Virus record (IMG/VR): IMGVR_UViG_3300042350_004528
Coordinates: 1 to 64,000 of that record
DNA: 64,000 bases
Source: a virus
Direction: 5' to 3' (one strand)
Shown here: one piece after another, positions 40,613 to 50,315 of the stretch
How positions within the stretch are numbered: position 1 is the stretch's first letter
Layout of the letters: each line of letters opens with the position of its first letter
Made by a program: the position numbers and the translations under genes
Notes under the pieces: model-generated
The model's input: only the letters and a program-made list of their open reading frames with translations
Told to the model about the DNA's origin: nothing
Database searches by the model: none

Positions 40613-42906
40613 TTTACAAAATAATTTTTTTCAATATCGTACAACGCATTAGCACCTTTCCATAAACCAAAATAGTAATATTTCCCTTTATAACTATTGT
40701 TTGATGTGGCACTTTCTGAATTAGTTGTTGTTATTGTTTCTTCTGGACGCTCAACGAAAATTTCAGAAGAATCTAAACTAACACTTCTAACTGAGGTGGT
40801 TTGTGTTATTTGCGATCTGATAATTGAAGCATCTCCTTTTCTATATGAAGAATAAACCTGGTCGTTTATTAAATCTGGTAAATCGTCAGTTATATCATCG
40901 ATAAAAACCTCTAAAATTGGTTCTTTACCATTATATTCCACAGAATTAATAAAAACACCGTATGTTTGATACTCATCCGCAACTTGATTATAGGCTTTAT
41001 GTACTGAAGATCCATTTGCATTTGAACCCTTTTTCTTGGCTAATTCTGTTGCATATAAACTAGCATTAAATACGGTAGTTGTATTATCACCAAAATTCCA
41101 AGTATTATTGTCACCAAAAATATTATTACCGTTGTTGATAAAATCATCGGCATTAAATAATTCTGAGTACACCGACCCTGAGTTTACACCACCATCTTTC
41201 TTAACACCTAGACCCAAATACATTTCCCAATCACCAACCCATTCGTTATATGTGTCAGTTTTATCTTTCCAAGGTTCAATTAAAAATTTATGTGCTCTTT
41301 TTAAGGAATTATCCTCATAAGTAGTATAAAATCTCGGTATTAAGATCGATCCAATAATCGTAGGTTCGTCTATGTTTGCCACTGTATTAAAATGTAAAGG
41401 AAAATTCCAAAAAACCGATGATTTATTTGGGTTATACTGTGGAAAATACCCAATAAAATTACCAGGTATTAACGCATTTGATAAAGAATGTTTTTTGTGT
41501 ATTGTTTTTACCGTATAAAACTTTCTGCGTCTGTTTAATATGTCATATTCAAATAAACCACCCCAAGTACCTTCCCAACCACCAAGCCAAACATCTCCAT
41601 TAATCGTGGATGGTATCCTAATACCTGGTAATATTTGGTTTGCAAATCCACCCCACGGTAGTCTTCTGCCTGTCCATCTATCATCGGTGTCATATATCTC
41701 AAAGGCGTAATATGCTTTTGTTGGTATTCCATTCGTTGTATCGTTTGTCGGAACTAAATCACCAAATTCATTTGTGATATAGTAATCCGTATACATAGGT
41801 AATGATAATCTGAATACCCCATTGTAGTATGAACCAGTAAATACGCCAAGTCTTTTTCTAGAACCTTGATTTAGTTTATCGTCTAATCGATAAACAACTA
41901 TTTCCATTTTTTGATATGGATATATATCACCAGTTGCGTAATTAAGTGAAGCATCGTTTGCGTGAATCTCTGGTCTTCTTGTTGTGATATTATAATTGTA
42001 ATCTGGATTTATCGTAAAACCACCACTTGGTGCATGTATATACCCAAAAAATACAGCGGTTGGTGTGTATTTAAAATTTATTTTAAAATCACACCTAGTT
42101 ATACCCACATCACATTGATCCTCATCGCCCCAAAATGGTGATACGGTTATTTGTTTAACCTGATGAAATATATTAGGCATTTCATCAATATTTGTTTTTA
42201 CTTCGACCTCAAAGTTATTATTACCCAAGTAAATAAAATTAGGCACTTTGTTCCTATTAATTGTTTGCTCTTGGGCGTCAATGGAATTACTAAGTAATAA
42301 TGATCTTAATTCCTCAATGTTGTTATTTAAAGATATTTGTTCAACCAAATCATTTGCTGTTAATTCAAAAGATTTTGTATCAAAGACATCAAAATCCATA
42401 ATGATATCATGTTGCCCAGTTGGGACGCCAAATATCATAAAGTCACCCGATTCATTTGTTGTAGTTGTGTATTTGTAATACTTTTCCATTACCTCGAGAT
42501 ACTGCGGGTAATTTGTAAAGTCACTTTCGTGTGGAAAATTACCGATTGCTTTGTGACTTGGATTTCTTTCGTTTTTAACCCTAGGGAAAAGGTTATATCT
42601 AACACCATTTGGGTAAGTGTCATTTACCGTTTCAAACGGATATAATTCCAATATTTCTGGTCTATCTTTATCTTCATCTTTTAAAGGGATAAAAATACTA
42701 ACTTTTGCGTTTTGAACACCAAATCCGCTATTTAACATAACCCTTCCAACAATAACACCAAAATTTGAGCATTGTCTAGTGTAAGCATCGGAATTGGTTA
42801 TCTTTAAACTAAGGATTTCAAGATTATCAAACTCTTGCTCTAAATTAAATTGTATTACTTTATCATCCCTAGAAAAATCTACTGGAATCCTTATGTTTCT
42901 ATCCAT
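40609..42906 (-). CDS. Baseplate protein with carboxypeptidase-regulatory-like domain (765 aa)
   Basis: Residues about 48-170 (GVIVGRVMLNSGFGVQNAKV..., then ESGDFMIFGVPTGQHDIIMD) fit a CarboxypepD_reg/SdrD-B-like beta-sandwich: a strand, an NAKVSI strand, an ESGDF turn and a GxxxI strand. The rest is Trp/Tyr-rich beta structure. It follows gp6 directly (one-base gap), where T4 places gp7. I see no gp7 similarity, so it may replace a wedge component or be an accessory protein. Confidence 0.75.
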   Translation of the reverse strand: MDRNIRIPVDFSRDDKVIQFNLEQEFDNLEILSLKITNSDAYTRQCSNFGVIVGRVMLNSGFGVQNAKVSIFIPLKDEDKDRPEILELYPFETVNDTYPNGVRYNLFPRVKNERNPSHKAIGNFPHESDFTNYPQYLEVMEKYYKYTTTTNESGDFMIFGVPTGQHDIIMDFDVFDTKSFELTANDLVEQISLNNNIEELRSLLLSNSIDAQEQTINRNKVPNFIYLGNNNFEVEVKTNIDEMPNIFHQVKQITVSPFWGDEDQCDVGITRCDFKINFKYTPTAVFFGYIHAPSGGFTINPDYNYNITTRRPEIHANDASLNYATGDIYPYQKMEIVVYRLDDKLNQGSRKRLGVFTGSYYNGVFRLSLPMYTDYYITNEFGDLVPTNDTTNGIPTKAYYAFEIYDTDDRWTGRRLPWGGFANQILPGIRIPSTINGDVWLGGWEGTWGGLFEYDILNRRRKFYTVKTIHKKHSLSNALIPGNFIGYFPQYNPNKSSVFWNFPLHFNTVANIDEPTIIGSILIPRFYTTYEDNSLKRAHKFLIEPWKDKTDTYNEWVGDWEMYLGLGVKKDGGVNSGSVYSELFNADDFINNGNNIFGDNNTWNFGDNTTTVFNASLYATELAKKKGSNANGSSVHKAYNQVADEYQTYGVFINSVEYNGKEPILEVFIDDITDDLPDLINDQVYSSYRKGDASIIRSQITQTTSVRSVSLDSSEIFVERPEETITTTNSESATSNNSYKGKYYYFGLWKGANALYDIEKNYFVK

Positions 42907-42907
42907 A

Positions 42908-44728
42908 TTAAACGCCTAACAATGTGTTTTGTGTGGTTGGTATAACCACAATATCTTTTTCTGGTGTTCTTAATTGTAAAATTTGATCCGCATTTACACG
43001 AATAACCCCACCAGTTATATCAATTTCACCTGTGTTAACATTTATGTAGAGTGAATCGTCAAGTTTACTTGATGAATAATCTCCACCAACTTTGTTAAAT
43101 ACCTTAATATAGTTAATATTTAAAACACCATCAATCTGTGAAAGTTTTTTAATAACGTCCCCAACAAGATAACTTTGCCCTAACTGCATTTTATCCTTGG
43201 AAAACTCATCTCTTAATATCGCGGCAATGTTAGCAATTGCATTTATTTGCGATCCAGCCTCGCTTAAAATTGATATTTCAAACGATAAATCAATCACATC
43301 GGCTGGTTTTACAACAACATAATCATTTATCATTCTATATCTCGATAAATAATTTGCTACGTTTTCTAGAACAGTTGATGAAACAATATTTGTTAACGAA
43401 CCATTTGTATCTGTCGATAAAACACCAACGTTAATTTTATTTTGAATTTGTGAGACGCTTACTTTTGCTGGAACACCAAATTTAGCTGGCATACCGAGTA
43501 AAATGGCTTTATAATCTTGCAATGTGACAGCTCTATTTTGAGCAGAAAAATTGTACGAAATATAGTTTCTTAACTCCTCAATACTTGGAGCCTCACCACC
43601 CCCAATTGCTGGTGTAACATTTGTAACCGTTAGCGAACCTTGCACAATTGAATTAATTTGGGCCTCAGGGCCGTTCAGTTGCATAGAAACAAGTCCTGTG
43701 GTATCTATTGTACCAACACCGACATTTGTGTCCTCACCACCTCCAATCCTGTATTTAATATACATCGTTGTATTATTGATTGGGGCAAAACCTAAACCTG
43801 GGTTACTTAAAAAACTTTTAAGATTAAAAGTATTAGCATCGACAAAATCATCTAATATGTCTAAACCCTGGTCGGTCAAAGAACCGAAAGTTAACACACA
43901 AAATCCATTTGGTGTAAATTCTTTTACAAATCGCCTATCAACTTTTGTGTAGTCACCTTTATAAACACCATTTACTGGCGCCACAGTTCTGTCTTCAACA
44001 AAGATTGTATCTTCAGCCAAAGACGCAACTTCGTACCATTTATTTGTGTTTGAATTAAATTCTAAATTTGTTGGTATTGTTTGAAACGATGTACCATTTT
44101 TATGAATAATAGAATCAATAGATAATATATTATTTTCTGGCAATGTTATTTGATAAAATGATCTTGTATTTGAAATTTTTTGTGTAAAAATTCTACTTGC
44201 CCCAGCCACAACTATACCAGTTTTTGTTATCCTATATGCAGTTAAAATACCATTTGTGTAAATTGGGATTTTAGTTCTATCAATTTTACCCGAGATATTA
44301 AAATTTGATGCAAAATCAATATCATATAACAACTCGAAACTAACATCCCCAGATAAAAATTGTGAACCTGCATACATTAATGGTAAGTACCTTCTATCCT
44401 CAGCATCACCCCTAATGGGTACCTGGACGCTAAATTGACATACAGCAACGCTTGCTGATCTGGTTGGTAATTTTAAACCATACGTTTTCGCAATATTAAA
44501 AAGTGATTGTCTTTCTTGAGCGTAATCCAATACAGTTTCTTGTAAAGCCCTATCAATATGAAAATGAAGGTTATCCGCAATTGCAGCATTTAAATCTAAA
44601 AATACGGATAAAATTGACGCATCGTTGAAATTTTGCACCAAATTTGGGTAGTACTGTTTAATAAAATTGATTTGTTCGGTTTTTAATGACGAAAAATCGC
44701 GTTTACTATAATTAATTTGTTTAGCCAT
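42908..44728 (-). CDS. Baseplate wedge protein, gp6/J-like
   Basis: A 606-residue homologue of the gp6/baseplate-J family. The start (DASILSVFLDLNAAIADNL) matches the family's N-terminal helices. The diagnostic region is GGGEAPSIEELRNYISYNFS followed by QNRAVTLQDYKAIL (about residues 375-415), with a C-terminal region of the type that dimerises around the hub in T4. It follows the gp25-like gene by one base, the standard wedge order 25-6. Confidence 0.92.
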   Translation of the reverse strand: MAKQINYSKRDFSSLKTEQINFIKQYYPNLVQNFNDASILSVFLDLNAAIADNLHFHIDRALQETVLDYAQERQSLFNIAKTYGLKLPTRSASVAVCQFSVQVPIRGDAEDRRYLPLMYAGSQFLSGDVSFELLYDIDFASNFNISGKIDRTKIPIYTNGILTAYRITKTGIVVAGASRIFTQKISNTRSFYQITLPENNILSIDSIIHKNGTSFQTIPTNLEFNSNTNKWYEVASLAEDTIFVEDRTVAPVNGVYKGDYTKVDRRFVKEFTPNGFCVLTFGSLTDQGLDILDDFVDANTFNLKSFLSNPGLGFAPINNTTMYIKYRIGGGEDTNVGVGTIDTTGLVSMQLNGPEAQINSIVQGSLTVTNVTPAIGGGEAPSIEELRNYISYNFSAQNRAVTLQDYKAILLGMPAKFGVPAKVSVSQIQNKINVGVLSTDTNGSLTNIVSSTVLENVANYLSRYRMINDYVVVKPADVIDLSFEISILSEAGSQINAIANIAAILRDEFSKDKMQLGQSYLVGDVIKKLSQIDGVLNINYIKVFNKVGGDYSSSKLDDSLYINVNTGEIDITGGVIRVNADQILQLRTPEKDIVVIPTTQNTLLGV

Positions 44729-44729
44729 T

Positions 44730-45146
44730 TTATAATAATAATGTTACCGTGCCAGACGATTGAAATGTTCTTGAATTTACTGTGTAATCAAGATTTATTT
44801 TTATTGTGTGTTGTAATTTGTCATCACCAACAAATTCAATTTGATCGTAAAATTTATTTATAATGATTTTATTTATAGTTAAATTTGGTATGTATTTTTC
44901 GACAGCATCGATAATTTCATCCTCAATTTTACCCATCGTAATATCATCAAGCGGTTCAAAAATGTATTGATATAAATTGGTACCAAAATCTGGTAAATAA
45001 TACCTACTACCTCTTTTTGTTAATAAAAGATGTATTAAATTTGTTTTAACTTCTAACTCTGGTGTTGTTGTTAACTTTAAAAAATCACCATTGTCACCGT
45101 CATCAAAGGGAAAATTAACACCATATGTTGGTCTCCTAATATTCAT
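44730..45146 (-). CDS. Baseplate wedge protein, gp25-like
   Basis: A 138-residue protein of the gp25/GpW family (T4 gp25 is 132 residues). Diagnostic features are LLLTKRGSRYYLPDFGTNLY and IFEPLDD (the EPR-type core motif), then a strand-rich C-terminus. In contractile systems it binds gp6 and nucleates the sheath. It is the first gene of the long tail operon, preceded by a CTATTTATG motif and the nrdA terminator on the other side. Confidence 0.93.
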   Translation of the reverse strand: MNIRRPTYGVNFPFDDGDNGDFLKLTTTPELEVKTNLIHLLLTKRGSRYYLPDFGTNLYQYIFEPLDDITMGKIEDEIIDAVEKYIPNLTINKIIINKFYDQIEFVGDDKLQHTIKINLDYTVNSRTFQSSGTVTLLL

Positions 45147-45160
45147 GATTTTTATTTATT

Positions 45161-45169
45161 CATAAATAG
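45161..45169 (-). promoter_or_regulatory. CTATTTATG motif before gp25, possible late promoter
   Basis: Minus-strand CTATTTATG followed by AATAAATA, 14 bases before the gp25 ATG and just after the nrdA terminator. This is the start of the tail operon, so a promoter is expected here, and no TTG-N20-TAnnTTTG match is present. Confidence 0.45.
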
Positions 45170-45194
45170 TAAGAAAAATTATTTTATTGTAAAC

Positions 45195-45221
45195 AAAAAA
45201 GCCACCGTTTAGGTGGCTTTT
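45195..45221 (-). terminator. Intrinsic terminator after nrdA
   Basis: Stem AAAAGCCACC/GGTGGCTTTT with a five-base loop and a run of six T's on the minus strand. It separates the replication/nucleotide module from the tail operon. Confidence 0.88.
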
Positions 45222-45225
45222 CTTG

Positions 45226-47379
45226 TTAACTTGAGCACCCAAAGCACTCAAATTGACTATTTTCTGGTTTTTTGGGTACCGCTTCAGTTGCACTACCCGA
45301 TGATAGTTTTGAGTTGTTTTCTATTTTAGATTTGGTTCTGGTATAATATGCACCAGACTTTAAACCGACTTTCCAAGCATACATTAAAGCGCTAGATATT
45401 TTAGAATATTTTGCATCAGAATGATAAACATTTAACGACTGCGATTGGTCAACATATTTGTTTCTAATCGCTGATAAATCTAATAACGTTTTTTGTGAAA
45501 TCTCCCAAACATCTTTATATCTGTATCTTATATCTTGGGGAATTTCATTGATCATTTGTACACTCCCACCATTGGCGATAATTTTATTTTTAATATTATT
45601 ATCCCATATACCTAACTCATCCAATTCATTTACAAGGTGTTTATTTATTACCAAAAATTCGCCCTGACCAACTCTTCTAGTAAATAAATTTGACGTTACT
45701 GGTTCAAACGACTCAAATACACCCAGTAATATTGCAGATGACGCTGTTGGCATTAAACCAAGTAGTAATGAATTAAGCATCGGTATTGGTTCACCATTTG
45801 ATAATGGGCTCCACCCCTCAATATATGTTTCACCTTTTGAATAAGGGCTACCATCCCACGAGGGATAATTTCTATTTTGCTCTTTAGCCATGTTCATAGA
45901 TTCAGTAACCGCAGCTTTGTACATTGTCTCGAAAATGTCAGTGTTCCATTTTTTGGCCTCCTCACTTTCAAAAGAAATCTTTTTCTTTGCAAAAAAGTCA
46001 GCTAAACCAGCTACACCAATCGCCAAAGATCTTTGATCCAACCCAGCTTTTTCACTCCAATCATCACTCCACTTATTTTTATCAATAACAGCGTTTAGCG
46101 CTCTAACCATGACTTTTGTACTCTTAGCTATACTTTTCAAATCATCGTGTTCAGCTAGGTTAATTGAACCTAATGTACATTGTGATGTATAACCTGGTTT
46201 TGATACATTTGTAATTTCAATACAAAGATTACTTTGTTTAACAACACCAATATTATTTTGCATGTTTCTTTTATTCGCATTGTCTTTAAAGAATACATAC
46301 GGTCTTCCACTCTCAACCTGAGCCTTAATAATCGCATCCCAAATTGTTTTTGGGTTTATTGGGGTGCCAATACCCAATTCAACAGCTTTATTATATAGTT
46401 CCACAAATTCATTACCCCAAGTATCATGCAGTGGTTTTAAACCAGCTTTTTCAATATCATTGGGGCAAAATAAATACCAATCTTCATTATTGGTTAATTT
46501 TTCCATAAACAAGTCGTTAACAACAACTGCGGTAAATAAATCTCTGGTTCTCATTTGCTCGTCACCGATTGGTAGCGTCAATTCTAAGAAATCCATGATA
46601 TCTCTATGCCATAAAGAAAGGTATAAAGCACAACTGCCAGAACGACTACCTTGTTTGTAAAATCTCATTTTACTTTGTACCATATCGGCTAATCTGACAA
46701 CACCACCAGCATTCCCATTAAATGAACCGACCATAGAATGGCGACTTCTCAGTGGATCGATTAACATACCAATACCAGCACCCTCTTTAGATGCGTAAGA
46801 TATTTTTGTAAGCGTATCCTCAATCCCATCAATACTATCGCTATGTAATGTGGTCAAATTACAAGAAATCATTCCATTTCTTTTGTCAATCCCCGCATTT
46901 GTGTATATCGGTGTTGCAAAGTTCATTCTTTTGTTTGTCAGTTCCTCAACAAACATTTTAAAATCTTTATCCGAACTTGATAAGTGTTTTGCCACTCTAT
47001 TATACATACAAGAGGGTAATTCTATTGGCATACTACCTTCTTTCATTGAATATTTTTTCAAGAATGTTGTTGCCGCGAAGAAATCATAGGTTAAATCAAC
47101 TGGTTGTAATTCCTTACCAATTAACTTTGACTGTCTACTCAAAAGTAATCTACCACCTAAGGTCGAATAATCTGGGTGGTTTATTACTTTGTCGGCGGCC
47201 TTAAACGCAATTAGTTCATCCAATTCGGTGGTTGTCATACCATCGTATATCAAAGGAATAACTTCTTTGAATAACGCATCACCATCAACATTTAAATCTT
47301 TTGAGTTATTTTTTATTCTGCTCAAAATTTTATTAGGCATAAAAGCCTGAAAATCACCGTTTCTTTTTTTAATCCTCAT
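45226..47379 (-). CDS. nrdA: Ribonucleoside-diphosphate reductase large subunit
   Basis: A 717-residue class Ia large subunit. An ATP-cone occupies residues about 1-90. Active-site residues are present: Cys173 (ISCNLTTLHSDS), the NLCIE loop with Cys386 and Glu388, and Cys401 (SQCTLGSINL). The C-terminus ends with the mobile redox pair CFGC (712-715). It reduces ribonucleotides to supply dNTPs, with NrdB as radical donor 11 bases upstream. A strong terminator follows immediately. Confidence 0.97.
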   Translation of the reverse strand: MRIKKRNGDFQAFMPNKILSRIKNNSKDLNVDGDALFKEVIPLIYDGMTTTELDELIAFKAADKVINHPDYSTLGGRLLLSRQSKLIGKELQPVDLTYDFFAATTFLKKYSMKEGSMPIELPSCMYNRVAKHLSSSDKDFKMFVEELTNKRMNFATPIYTNAGIDKRNGMISCNLTTLHSDSIDGIEDTLTKISYASKEGAGIGMLIDPLRSRHSMVGSFNGNAGGVVRLADMVQSKMRFYKQGSRSGSCALYLSLWHRDIMDFLELTLPIGDEQMRTRDLFTAVVVNDLFMEKLTNNEDWYLFCPNDIEKAGLKPLHDTWGNEFVELYNKAVELGIGTPINPKTIWDAIIKAQVESGRPYVFFKDNANKRNMQNNIGVVKQSNLCIEITNVSKPGYTSQCTLGSINLAEHDDLKSIAKSTKVMVRALNAVIDKNKWSDDWSEKAGLDQRSLAIGVAGLADFFAKKKISFESEEAKKWNTDIFETMYKAAVTESMNMAKEQNRNYPSWDGSPYSKGETYIEGWSPLSNGEPIPMLNSLLLGLMPTASSAILLGVFESFEPVTSNLFTRRVGQGEFLVINKHLVNELDELGIWDNNIKNKIIANGGSVQMINEIPQDIRYRYKDVWEISQKTLLDLSAIRNKYVDQSQSLNVYHSDAKYSKISSALMYAWKVGLKSGAYYTRTKSKIENNSKLSSGSATEAVPKKPENSQFECFGCSS

Positions 47380-47390
47380 CTCTATTTTTT

Positions 47391-48338
47391 TTAAAAATCA
47401 TCATCAAAAATACCATCTGTTGTAGTTGGAATATCCACTCTAGTGTATTGTCCTATTCTTTGTTCAAAGAAATTATTTTTAGCGGACAAACCAATTCTTG
47501 CCATGTAATCCAAAGGGTTGTTCGTATTAAACTCTGGTTCAATACCAAAGTCCTTTAAAACAACATCAGCGACATATCTAACATATTGTACCATCATGTC
47601 TGTTGTTAAACCCATAAGACCATTTGGCATACTTTCTCTAACAAAAACCTCTTCCACCTGGCAACAAGATAAAATAATTTCACGCACTTCTTCTTTTGGT
47701 AATTTGTTTGCAACGTAATTGTTATATAAATTAACCGCAAATTCGTAATGTAATGTTTCATCACGAATAATTAATTCATTCATACCCGCCAAACCCTCCA
47801 TTTTATTTCTTGAGCGGTACCAAAAAACTCCCGCAAAAACAGAACTAAAAGAAATTCCTTCAACACAAGCAAACGCGATCAATCTATGAACAAAAGATGG
47901 GTGGTTTATCCATTTTTCAGCCCAAGACGCTTTTGCGGCAACTGATGGGCTTGTTTCCATGGAATTAAATAAATCCATCTTTTCTTTCTCGTCTTTCACA
48001 TATGACTCAATTAAAAGTGAATAACCATTAGCATGGACTTGTTCAATAAACGTTTGATGCCCATAAAAATATTGAGCTTCAAGCAAATCAACCTCGTTCA
48101 TGAAGTTTGTGGCTAAATTATCAATTACTAATCCATCTGAAATGGCGAAGAACGCTAAAATGTTTTTTAGATATTGTTTTTCAGAATCAGTTAATTCATT
48201 GTATTTGTCCTTTGATAGGTCAACTTCTTCAGCTACCCAGGTTTGTTTTTCAGCTTTTTTATAAAACTCCCATAAATCTGGGTGAGTTATAGGGAAAATC
48301 GAATACCTTTTTGTTAAGTCGTTACTTTTTAAATTCAT
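47391..48338 (-). CDS. nrdB: Ribonucleoside-diphosphate reductase small subunit
   Basis: A 315-residue diiron-tyrosyl-radical subunit. Ligands Asp68, Glu99, His102 (EQVHANGYS), Glu160 (FACVEG), Glu194 and His197 (RDETLHYEF) are all in place, and Tyr106 aligns with the radical tyrosine of eukaryotic R2 (MENIHSEMYS). The layout is closer to eukaryotic/Bacteroidota R2 than to the E. coli or T4 type. It precedes nrdA, the reverse of the usual nrdA-nrdB order. Confidence 0.96.
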   Translation of the reverse strand: MNLKSNDLTKRYSIFPITHPDLWEFYKKAEKQTWVAEEVDLSKDKYNELTDSEKQYLKNILAFFAISDGLVIDNLATNFMNEVDLLEAQYFYGHQTFIEQVHANGYSLLIESYVKDEKEKMDLFNSMETSPSVAAKASWAEKWINHPSFVHRLIAFACVEGISFSSVFAGVFWYRSRNKMEGLAGMNELIIRDETLHYEFAVNLYNNYVANKLPKEEVREIILSCCQVEEVFVRESMPNGLMGLTTDMMVQYVRYVADVVLKDFGIEPEFNTNNPLDYMARIGLSAKNNFFEQRIGQYTRVDIPTTTDGIFDDDF

Positions 48339-48374
48339 TGTTTTTTTGTGTTATTGGGTTAAAATAAATATTCG

Positions 48375-48382
48375 CAAATATA
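48375..48382 (-). promoter_or_regulatory. TATATTTG box upstream of nrdB, partial promoter
   Basis: A perfect TAnnTTTG -7 element 36 bases before the nrdB ATG, but no TTG 20 bases further upstream (only a T-rich run). It could be a weaker promoter or one helped by an activator. Confidence 0.4.
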
Positions 48383-48411
48383 GTTAATTTGGTTTAATCT
48401 TAATAAAAAAT

Positions 48412-49842
48412 TTATTGATTTTCAGTATTATTTTCACTTCCCCTAGATTCTAAAAACCCTCTGTAAAGATTCTTACGTTTATCCACTTGTTCTTTAGCCT
48501 TTTGGCTTTCAAAACCCTTTTCAGTTAATTGATCATCGGTATTAATCTTTAACGTACCATTGTCAAATTTACAATTTGGAAAAACCATACCATCACGACC
48601 CAATCGATTCTTTAATATTGAGATTGTTGCGACACTGGCTTCTTTTTGTTCCAATGTTTTACCAATACTCATTATAAAGTGTGCAATCTGAGCTTTTTTA
48701 AGTGAACCACCCATATTTTCGGTTTTAACCACCTCAACGCTTGTTGAGGCTCGGTTACCTTGAGTTGCTGTCCAACAAGCAACACCAACCTCTTCAATCA
48801 TTGTCTCAAGAAGTCGCATAACTCTACCCTCACTAGCCCATTCATCATTTGTTGTTGAGCTGTATTCTTTTTCAAGTGAAATACAATCAATGTAATCTAA
48901 AACCAATAAATCAATTTTATGACCTCTAGAATTTAATTTCTTTATGATATTTTTGATTTTTGTTATTGTGACACCATCAGCGGGTAATTTTTGTAGGAAT
49001 AGGTTATTCTTTGGTTCTTGCCCGTTAACTTTTCTATTCTTAAAAGCCTCCAACCTAGATTTAACCCAAGAAATACCTTCTTCGTCAGATAATTTATTAA
49101 GTGGTACTTCAGTTATAAGTGTATAATGTTTTCTTTGTATTGATTTTTCTTTGTCTTCAAAAAAGACTTGTAAAACATTTCGGCCATCCTGATAAGCTTG
49201 ATTGGCGACTTTTGTTAAAAAGGTTGTTTTACCAACACCAAGTGGAGCGATAACCAAAGCGAGTTCACCACTAGCAATACCACCACCCATAATTTCATCG
49301 ATACCACTAATGCCACATTGTATTGGATCCCTGAACTCATCAGAAAGTACATTATCCATATCCTGGAAAAGTGTTATAGAATCCTGAGTGTCCTTAAAGA
49401 TCAATGCATCCTTTAACCTTTTTTCGATTTGGTCATAATCCTCAATAACACCCCTTTCAACTTTTTTAGATATTTCTTGGATTACACTTTTAAGTGATTG
49501 CATTTTACAGAACTTAACAACGTAATCTTGTATGTTTTTATTTGTAACTGTTCGGCTTTCAACCTCTTGTAGTGTATCTAAAACTTGTGTTTTAAATGTG
49601 GGGTCTGGAATTTCAACATTAATCTCAGTTCTTAAACCTGGAAAATTTATAATAGCATTATGTTTTGTATAATACTTTTTAATCAGGGAGATTATTTTTT
49701 GAAAGGCCTCGGTTTTAAAGTGAACCGTATCCAATGTCTCAACTACGGTTTCACCAAATTTTGGATCAACTATTATTTCATGAAACAAATCTAATTGGAA
49801 ATCTGGCCCGAAGTCCTCTAATTGTATAGATTTTTGTATCAT
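48412..49842 (-). CDS. Replicative DNA helicase, DnaB/gp41-like
   Basis: A 476-residue RecA-fold helicase. A helical N-terminal region (about 1-150) precedes the motor, whose P-loop is APLGVGKTT (199-207), Walker B LLVLDYID (Asp316), and the sensor region is WTATQGNR (357-364). It unwinds the fork ahead of the polymerase and recruits the primase encoded at 17824-18801. It is five bases downstream of the small gene at 49847. The extreme C-terminus is Glu/Asn-rich and variable. Confidence 0.93.
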   Translation of the reverse strand: MIQKSIQLEDFGPDFQLDLFHEIIVDPKFGETVVETLDTVHFKTEAFQKIISLIKKYYTKHNAIINFPGLRTEINVEIPDPTFKTQVLDTLQEVESRTVTNKNIQDYVVKFCKMQSLKSVIQEISKKVERGVIEDYDQIEKRLKDALIFKDTQDSITLFQDMDNVLSDEFRDPIQCGISGIDEIMGGGIASGELALVIAPLGVGKTTFLTKVANQAYQDGRNVLQVFFEDKEKSIQRKHYTLITEVPLNKLSDEEGISWVKSRLEAFKNRKVNGQEPKNNLFLQKLPADGVTITKIKNIIKKLNSRGHKIDLLVLDYIDCISLEKEYSSTTNDEWASEGRVMRLLETMIEEVGVACWTATQGNRASTSVEVVKTENMGGSLKKAQIAHFIMSIGKTLEQKEASVATISILKNRLGRDGMVFPNCKFDNGTLKINTDDQLTEKGFESQKAKEQVDKRKNLYRGFLESRGSENNTENQ

Positions 49843-49846
49843 GATA

Positions 49847-50311
49847 TTAAACCGCTAAATCGTACTGTAAATATTTTGTTTCTAGTCTTTCATTTTTTTC
49901 AGATAAACATTTCTGTATTCTTGTTATCATATCGTAAATATGCTCACGAATATCAACGGTATACCTTACTTTAACTGGATAAATTGTCGCATCCCATTGT
50001 CTGTACGCAATAACCCTATCATCCATTTTAACAATAATTTTCATAACATCTTTAATGTCGTTTTTTTCAAATCCAGAATTTTCATAAAAAGCTCTTGAAT
50101 TTTCTGTCATGAAATCTAAGGTTTTGTTCTTCATATGAAGTTGGATTATATGCTGATTGTAATCAATAGCATCTTTAAAGTTTAAAGAGTTAATTGCGCG
50201 ATTATTAAAGCCAATAACGTTGAAATAACGTTGGACTATAATATTGTCATTAAGGTAAATTGTAAATTCAAATTTTCTTTGCTCTTTTTTAATTTCTTTT
50301 TTTGCGTTCAT
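49847..50311 (-). CDS. Hypothetical protein in the replication module (154 aa)
   Basis: A 154-residue protein with an alpha/beta pattern (FEFTIYLNDNIIVQRYF, KVRYTVDIREHIYDMITRIQ). No motif recognised. It lies four bases from the 5' nuclease and five from the helicase. A helicase loader (gp59 role) is a tempting position-based guess, but I see no gp59-like sequence. Confidence 0.75.
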   Translation of the reverse strand: MNAKKEIKKEQRKFEFTIYLNDNIIVQRYFNVIGFNNRAINSLNFKDAIDYNQHIIQLHMKNKTLDFMTENSRAFYENSGFEKNDIKDVMKIIVKMDDRVIAYRQWDATIYPVKVRYTVDIREHIYDMITRIQKCLSEKNERLETKYLQYDLAV

Positions 50312-50315
50312 AATT

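Noticed and set aside
45151-45190. TTG-N20-TAnnTTTG promoter in front of gp25
   Set aside because: TTG and TACTATTTATG are present but the spacing is 22 bases and the -7 element lacks TTTG; the CTATTTATG motif fits the late set better.
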